A stretch of DNA of 64,000 nt from Curtobacterium sp. MCJR17_020 (GTDB taxonomy: Bacteria > Actinomycetota > Actinomycetes > Actinomycetales > Microbacteriaceae), in assembly GCF_003234365.2 (NCBI RefSeq), contig NZ_CP126260.1, positions 372,001-436,000 of the forward strand. The letters run 5' to 3'. This document shows, in pieces, positions 60,701 to 64,000 of this stretch. The position numbers and the translations under genes are program-made. The notes beneath the pieces were generated by a model. The model was not told the DNA's origin. It saw only the letters and a program-made list of their open reading frames with translations, and did not search any database. Numbering within the stretch: the first letter of the stretch is position 1; the number at the start of each line of letters is the position of its first letter.

Positions 60701-61375
60701 GCCGCCACCGCACCGACCATCACGAACGCCTCGGACACGGCGCCGACGGCCGCGCCGACCGCTGCGCCGCGGAACACCGCCGCCCAGCCCCGGAACAGCG
60801 CGAAGGCACCCTCGGCCGCCGAGCCACCCACGGCCCCCGCCGCGGACTCCGACGAGCTGGCACGCAAGATCGACGCCGGCGACATCACCACCGTCGCGGC
60901 CGCCGATGCCGGGATCCCCGACGAGGTCACCGCCGGTGACCGGCTCGAGCTCCGCCTGCCGTGGACGGGCGACGACGAGGGCGGGAGCGTGTGGACCTAC
61001 TCCGAACCGGTGCAGGGCGACGACTTCACCGTCGAGGACGGCACGGCCACCGCCTCGGTCGACACCACCGGACTGGAGGTCGGCGGCCACCACGTCGTGC
61101 TCGTCGGTGACCAGGGAACGGTCGTCGCGGTGCCGTTCACGGTGGTCGACGGCGTCGGAGCGGTTGCCCAGTCGGCCGACTCCGGAGCCGGGACCGTCGC
61201 GGCGGCGGCAGACGGCGGCGCAGACGGCGGGATGACCACCGAGACCCTGCTGCTCGTGGTGATCGGGTTCCTCGGCGGGCTCGTGGTGCTCGCGATCGGC
61301 CTGGTCGTGCTGCTGCTGACGGGGGTGCTGCAGGTTCGGACGCGGCGGAAGCCATCGGCACCTGCCGCCGCCTGA
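57794..61375 (+). CDS. Large HtaA-domain heme-binding surface protein
   Basis: A 1193-aa surface protein. After the signal peptide (about 1-39) comes an HtaA domain (about 44-225) with the family opening GGTLDWGFKQSFRNYV. A propeller-like beta region (about 240-640, with a Gly/Ser linker near 405-425) follows, then an Ig-like domain (about 640-760), a copy of the domain shared with the two preceding proteins (about 780-930), a Pro/Ala linker, a last small beta domain (about 1040-1130) and a C-terminal membrane helix with basic tail. Likely captures heme and hands it to HmuT. Confidence 0.85.
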   Translation: MHTQTRPARRLRALSATVAAIIGLTAAVAGTVPTAATAASGPSTSVTGGTLDWGFKQSFRNYVPAAGQSVSGGASRNADGTFRFTASGGSYDPGTRKLTVTGSGAAVFDHRAHTFVISLRDPAIELTPTTGTLTAGVDVRLVDPTTGATTSDPGTKRIVFATIDVTKGTRSVTDGKYSWTGLPTTITAAGAAAFAADVTGGGNPTQFYAAGTALDPLSVVVTGDWVAEGTDGDGGDQGFSDPGVQGLVSTGVQTTVGDSTIGRVTTVVRDAARALTVVQVPAAGTAKASYFVVDDEGKRVAGPIDPGVATSKPSVDPSTGNIVATASLPAAEFGGTGANVQGYVVIVRGTDAVYRDVVHVKPSVAVPSAKAFTIDPADGSIVAQVAPAANGGSAGLLRVAAVGAGGGSGSGAGSGSGSGSGSGAVTEVGTSPAGGTVRAVTRTATLIGSVTGTISSVGVDWTGERAVVFDQAAALARVVALDTGASVADVSIGATATSGAAGGTVVDSRGRAWWSNDGDATLRAVSLRGTPAVTTSIDRVGGAAYLAVDESAKRLWVSAAGSTDTGNVVRAYAIDGSTAPTLGAEYQPGTTYTGDPIVVAADGRAVVGVVNAATDAADQGLRTFTAVTTPTITEQPADVAVTLTGATTGTDGSTSPATPEQVSFAVTTTGTPTPTVQWQQHTPSGWADLQDGPSVSGATTSTLRITATEGLNGDRYRAVATNVLGTTVVGRVASDTATLRITVQAPTNPGGGNGGGGTGGGGTGGGATVVGADGSITGAENARGASTNVRPATGLSTAAAGTKLTVTGSGFTKNTNGSGLYVLFGYVTKNPSAGGAAGAGYDYVPGSGGTGQDGQGFVAWPDNTGTGAAATAKLNGTKDAGFTQGGVIARSTFTGQSTKRVDCLSGAVQCGVLTIGAHGAADAALETFTPVYFAGQTVPGTLPTGPTTGGGSGGNGGTVIQPPVVQLPPAATAPTITNASDTAPTAAPTAAPRNTAAQPRNSAKAPSAAEPPTAPAADSDELARKIDAGDITTVAAADAGIPDEVTAGDRLELRLPWTGDDEGGSVWTYSEPVQGDDFTVEDGTATASVDTTGLEVGGHHVVLVGDQGTVVAVPFTVVDGVGAVAQSADSGAGTVAAAADGGADGGMTTETLLLVVIGFLGGLVVLAIGLVVLLLTGVLQVRTRRKPSAPAAA
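59010..59066 (+). repeat. Gly/Ser-coding low-complexity repeat
   Basis: Alternating Gly and Ser codons (GGTTCTGGTGCTGGCTCTGG and onward) encode a GSGAGSGSG-type linker. Codons ending in T dominate, unlike the C/G-ending codons around it, which suggests recent expansion by slippage. Confidence 0.75.
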
Positions 61376-61382
61376 CGCCCGA

Positions 61383-61411
61383 GCGCTGGCGTCGTGTGAC
61401 GGCGCCAGCGC
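61383..61411. terminator. Hairpin between convergent HtaA-protein and peptidase genes
   Basis: Arms GCGCTGGCG and CGCCAGCGC with an 11-nt loop; a second overlapping hairpin GCGCCTGG/CCAGGCGC follows to about 61425. It is 8 nt after the stop of the large surface protein gene. Confidence 0.65.
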
Positions 61412-61432
61412 CTGGCCCAGGCGCCCGGCGGG

Positions 61433-62827
61433 TCAGCTTCCGGCCGCTCCGAGCCCTGCGAGGAAGGTCGCCTCGGCCAGGGCCATGTGCTCGATCTCGG
61501 ACGGATCGACGCTCTCGTCCGGCGCGTGCACGTTCGCAGCCGGCTCGGACACCCCCGCCAGGATGACCTCGACCCCCGGGATCGCCCGTTCGAGCGTCGC
61601 GCAGAGCGGGATCGATCCGCCGCCGCCGAGGGAGCCCACCGACGACACCCGGTACGACGACGCCAGTGCGCTCCGGAACGCCGACGAGTACTGCCCCGCC
61701 GTCGCCCGGAAGCCGTCGCCGGTGCCCGTGACCCGCGCGGTGACCTCGACCCCGGCGGGCGCTCGCCGCAGCAGGTGCGCCACGAGCAGTTCACCAGCGG
61801 CAGCGGGGTCGACACCCGGCGGGACCCGGAGGTTCAGCGCGGCACCGGCGGTCGCCTGCACGGACGGCGACGACCCGGCGACGGCTGGCGCATCGATGCC
61901 GACGACGGTCAGCGCCGGCCGTGCCCAGACCTGGGATGCCGGGTCCCCGGACCCGATCGGCACCGCGCCGTCGAGCAGCCCGGCATCGGCGGCGAACCGG
62001 TCGGCGTCGTAGGGCAGGCCGTCCCAGGTCTGCGAGGCCTCGAGTCCGTCGACGGTGGTGTCCCCGGCGTCGTCGCGAAGCGTGGCGAGCAGTGCCACCA
62101 GGGTCGCGATGGCATCGGGTGCGGCACCGCCGAACATCCCCGAGTGCACGTTGCCGTGCAGCGCTCGGACGCGCAGCTCGACGAACGCCGTGCCGCGCAG
62201 GGTGGTCACGAGCGCGGGGACCCCGACGGCGGCGTTGCCGGCGTCCATCACGACGGCTGTGTCGACGTCGGCGAAGTCCGCTGCGTGGGTGGACACGTAC
62301 TGCTCGAGACCGTCGGTGCCCTGTTCCTCGGACCCCTCGACGACCACGACGAGTCCGATCGGGAACGAGCCGTGCACGTCGAGCAGGGCCCGCAGCGCCA
62401 CGAGGTGGGTGACGACCCCGCCCTTGCAGTCAGCAGCACCGCGACCGTACAGGCGACCCTGTCGCTCGGTCAGGGTCCACGGGTCGCTCGTCCACGCTGC
62501 GAGGTCGCCGGCGGGCTGGACGTCGTGGTGGGCGTAGAGCAGGACCGTCGGGGCGCCGGGCGGCGCGGGGTGGGTCGCGAGCACCGCCTGCGAGCCGTTC
62601 GACGTCGTGACGACGCGCGAGGTCAGGCCGAGGCCGTCGAACGCACCGCGCACGCGCTCGGCGACGCGGCGGCAGTCGTCGAGCGACTGCACGGCCGGGT
62701 CGTGGACGGACGGGATGGCGACGAGCGCCGCGAGCTCGTCGAGTCCGGCGGGCATCCCGGCGCGGACCGCGTCGCGGAGCGGGTCAGCGGACTCGTTCGC
62801 CTGCTGCGCCGCGTCGCCGGTGTTCAC
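61433..62827 (-). CDS. M20 family dipeptidase/metallopeptidase
   Basis: A 464-aa zinc hydrolase of the M20/CPG2/ArgE group. Metal and catalytic residues are visible: LLYAHHDVQPAG, YGRGAADCKGG, VEGSEEQGTDG, VVMDAGN and a late NVHAPDESV. It cleaves dipeptides or N-acyl amino acids. GTG 62827 overlaps the stop of the upstream binding protein gene by 4 nt (GTGA), so it probably hydrolyses peptides imported by that ABC system. Confidence 0.92.
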   Translation of the reverse strand: MNTGDAAQQANESADPLRDAVRAGMPAGLDELAALVAIPSVHDPAVQSLDDCRRVAERVRGAFDGLGLTSRVVTTSNGSQAVLATHPAPPGAPTVLLYAHHDVQPAGDLAAWTSDPWTLTERQGRLYGRGAADCKGGVVTHLVALRALLDVHGSFPIGLVVVVEGSEEQGTDGLEQYVSTHAADFADVDTAVVMDAGNAAVGVPALVTTLRGTAFVELRVRALHGNVHSGMFGGAAPDAIATLVALLATLRDDAGDTTVDGLEASQTWDGLPYDADRFAADAGLLDGAVPIGSGDPASQVWARPALTVVGIDAPAVAGSSPSVQATAGAALNLRVPPGVDPAAAGELLVAHLLRRAPAGVEVTARVTGTGDGFRATAGQYSSAFRSALASSYRVSSVGSLGGGGSIPLCATLERAIPGVEVILAGVSEPAANVHAPDESVDPSEIEHMALAEATFLAGLGAAGS

Positions 62828-64000
62828 GAGCGCCCGATCTCCCAGATGCGGAACTCCCCAGAGGCGTCGACCGACTTCGTCAGCCCGGTGAGCGACTTCT
62901 GCCCGATGACGTTCTCCTGCCCGGCGAGCAACGGGATGAGCGGCACGGACTCGGCGGTGTCCTGCTGGATCTCCTCGATCTGCTTCGTCCGCTCGGTCGC
63001 GTCGGCCTCGACCGCCTGCGCGGCGACCAGCTGCTGCACGGCCCGGTCGTCGAAGTGGTTCGCGAGCAGGTTGACGTCCTCGGAACCGTAGGCCGGCGTC
63101 AGGTACGACGAGGCGTCGGGGTAGTCCTGGAAGAACCCGAGCTGGAAGACCGGGTACTCGCCCTTGCCGACGTTCCCGACGTAGGTGTCCCAGCTCGCCG
63201 ACTGCAGGTCGACCGTGAACAGGCCGGTGTCCTCGAGCTGCTGCTTGATCAGCGCGTACTCGTCGTCGGACCCGGAACCGTAGTGGTCGGTCGTGTACTC
63301 GATCGGCAGCGCGACGGGCGTGCGCACGCCGGCCTTCTCGAGGATGGCCTCGGGGTCGGCACCGTCGTACTCCGTCTGGAACGCATCGGTCGCGCCGGTG
63401 AAGTCGGACGGCACGATCGAGTACGCCGGAGCGTAGGTGCCCTGGTAGACGTCCTTCGCGATCGCCGCGCGGTCGACCGTCGCCGCGACGGCCTGGCGGA
63501 TCGCGGTCTTCTGCGCGGTGTCGTCACCGGGCATCGTGTCGAGGTTGAAGCCGAGGAACCGGACCTCGCCCGACGAGCCCTGGACGCGCTGCAGGCCGTC
63601 GTCCTCGGACAACGAGGTGACCTCGGTCGGCGTGAGCTGGCGGTACGCCACGTCGGCGTCACCCTCCTGCACCGCGAGCTTGAGGTCGGCGGACTTCGTG
63701 TACTGCTTGATCGTCACGCTGGACGACTCCGGCGCGGTGCCGTCGTACTCCTTGTTCGCCGTCAACGCGATCGTCGCCCCGCCGTCGGCGGACTGCTGCA
63801 GCGCGTACGGACCGGACCCGACGACCCCGTCGTCCGCGTGGACCTTCGTCTTCGAGAACACACTGCTGTCGACGATCGCCCCGGCCATGCTCGCCAGGAC
63901 GTACGGGAACGTCTGGTCGTTCGCCTGCTTCAGGGTGAACGTGACCTCGTCGCCGTCGGCCGCCACAGACGCCATGTTGGCGAGCAGCGACCCCGGACCG
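62824..64000 (-). CDS. ABC transporter family 5 (peptide) substrate-binding protein, 5' end outside window
   Basis: The last 391 residues of an extracytoplasmic solute-binding protein family 5 member. Features: GSGPYALQQSADGGATIALT, KLAVQEGDADVAYRQLTPTE, AVAATVDRAAIAKDVYQGTY and a C-terminal SVPLIPLLAGQENVIGQKS, the usual DppA/OppA pattern. The frame is open to the window edge, so signal peptide and lipobox are missing here. The M20 peptidase gene follows with a 4-nt overlap, which points to a peptide uptake and degradation operon. Confidence 0.9.
   Translation of the reverse strand, partial: GPGSLLANMASVAADGDEVTFTLKQANDQTFPYVLASMAGAIVDSSVFSKTKVHADDGVVGSGPYALQQSADGGATIALTANKEYDGTAPESSSVTIKQYTKSADLKLAVQEGDADVAYRQLTPTEVTSLSEDDGLQRVQGSSGEVRFLGFNLDTMPGDDTAQKTAIRQAVAATVDRAAIAKDVYQGTYAPAYSIVPSDFTGATDAFQTEYDGADPEAILEKAGVRTPVALPIEYTTDHYGSGSDDEYALIKQQLEDTGLFTVDLQSASWDTYVGNVGKGEYPVFQLGFFQDYPDASSYLTPAYGSEDVNLLANHFDDRAVQQLVAAQAVEADATERTKQIEEIQQDTAESVPLIPLLAGQENVIGQKSLTGLTKSVDASGEFRIWEIGRS

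Noticed and set aside
57713..61093. Minus-strand open frame of 1126 codons opposite the HtaA-protein gene
   Set aside because: Low-complexity Gly/Arg/Asp translation; the plus strand encodes a protein with signal peptide, HtaA domain and membrane anchor.
1..64000. CRISPR arrays, insertion sequences, integrases, restriction-modification or anti-phage operons
   Set aside because: No regularly spaced direct repeats, transposase/integrase DDE or tyrosine motifs, methyltransferase motifs or known defence gene sets were found on reading all frames.

Overview
This window is chromosomal DNA from a high-G+C actinobacterium. A line counted by hand in the dehydrogenase operon is about 70 % G+C. GTG and TTG starts are common, Sec signal peptides abound, and the gene content (LAxTG-anchored surface protein, HtaA-type heme protein, DtxR-type iron boxes, long zinc-free S14 and L33, CtaG/CopD) points to Microbacteriaceae, with Curtobacterium or a close relative my best guess. 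No tRNA, rRNA, CRISPR array, insertion sequence or prophage was seen. Coding density is very high: no gene-free stretch exceeds about 300 bases.

Layout. 1-3.6 kb: Dps (cut by the window edge), MarR regulator, NADPH:FMN reductase, GH13 alpha-glucosidase. 3.7-8.2 kb: lectin/DUF11 wall-anchored protein, two small membrane proteins, ECF sigma factor with a partner membrane protein. 8.3-16 kb: divergent LysR/MFS pair, a secreted protein with a nuclease-toxin-like domain, CDF metal exporter, DUF4166 plus TIGR01777 pair, divergent EamA/LysR pair. 16-20.5 kb: L,D-transpeptidase and repeat-bearing surface protein, purB, low-molecular-weight phosphatase, small membrane protein. 20.5-26.2 kb: hisC and an E1alpha-E1beta-E2 2-oxoacid dehydrogenase operon, then a GNAT acetyltransferase. 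26.2-29.3 kb: a complete lactococcin-972-type bacteriocin locus (precursor, large permease, ATPase). 29.5-33.9 kb: GntR/UTRA regulator and GlcNAc/glucose-type PTS (EIIA, EIIB, EIIC) sharing a near-identical operator, interrupted by a lower-G+C two-gene island encoding a secreted five-cysteine peptide and a GT2 glycosyltransferase. 34-39.5 kb: zinc ABC transporter with Zur box and Zur, a hydrolase, zinc-free ribosomal proteins L28, L33 and S14, and HU. 39.6-50.7 kb: CopD-CtaG fusion, PIF1-like helicase, DUF4383 protein, PAP2 phosphatase, luciferase-like monooxygenase, an SMR pair with divergent TetR, and a permease/TIGR03943/propeller operon. 50.7-64 kb: alcohol dehydrogenase, glycerate kinase, an iron-box-controlled heme uptake operon (hmuTUV plus three surface proteins), M20 peptidase and the end of a peptide-binding lipoprotein.

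Two window-wide patterns stand out. About twenty genes start exactly 6 (sometimes 7) nt after an AnnnT-type -10 hexamer with no Shine-Dalgarno, which suggests leaderless transcription and decides several starts. A family of hairpins built on one core acts as intergenic terminator many times, and half copies occur inside coding sequences.

The most novel candidate is the five-cysteine peptide plus GT2 glycosyltransferase island (30.3-31.7 kb), which resembles a glycocin module but with a Sec signal peptide. All functional names are from reading translated sequence by eye; no database search was run.
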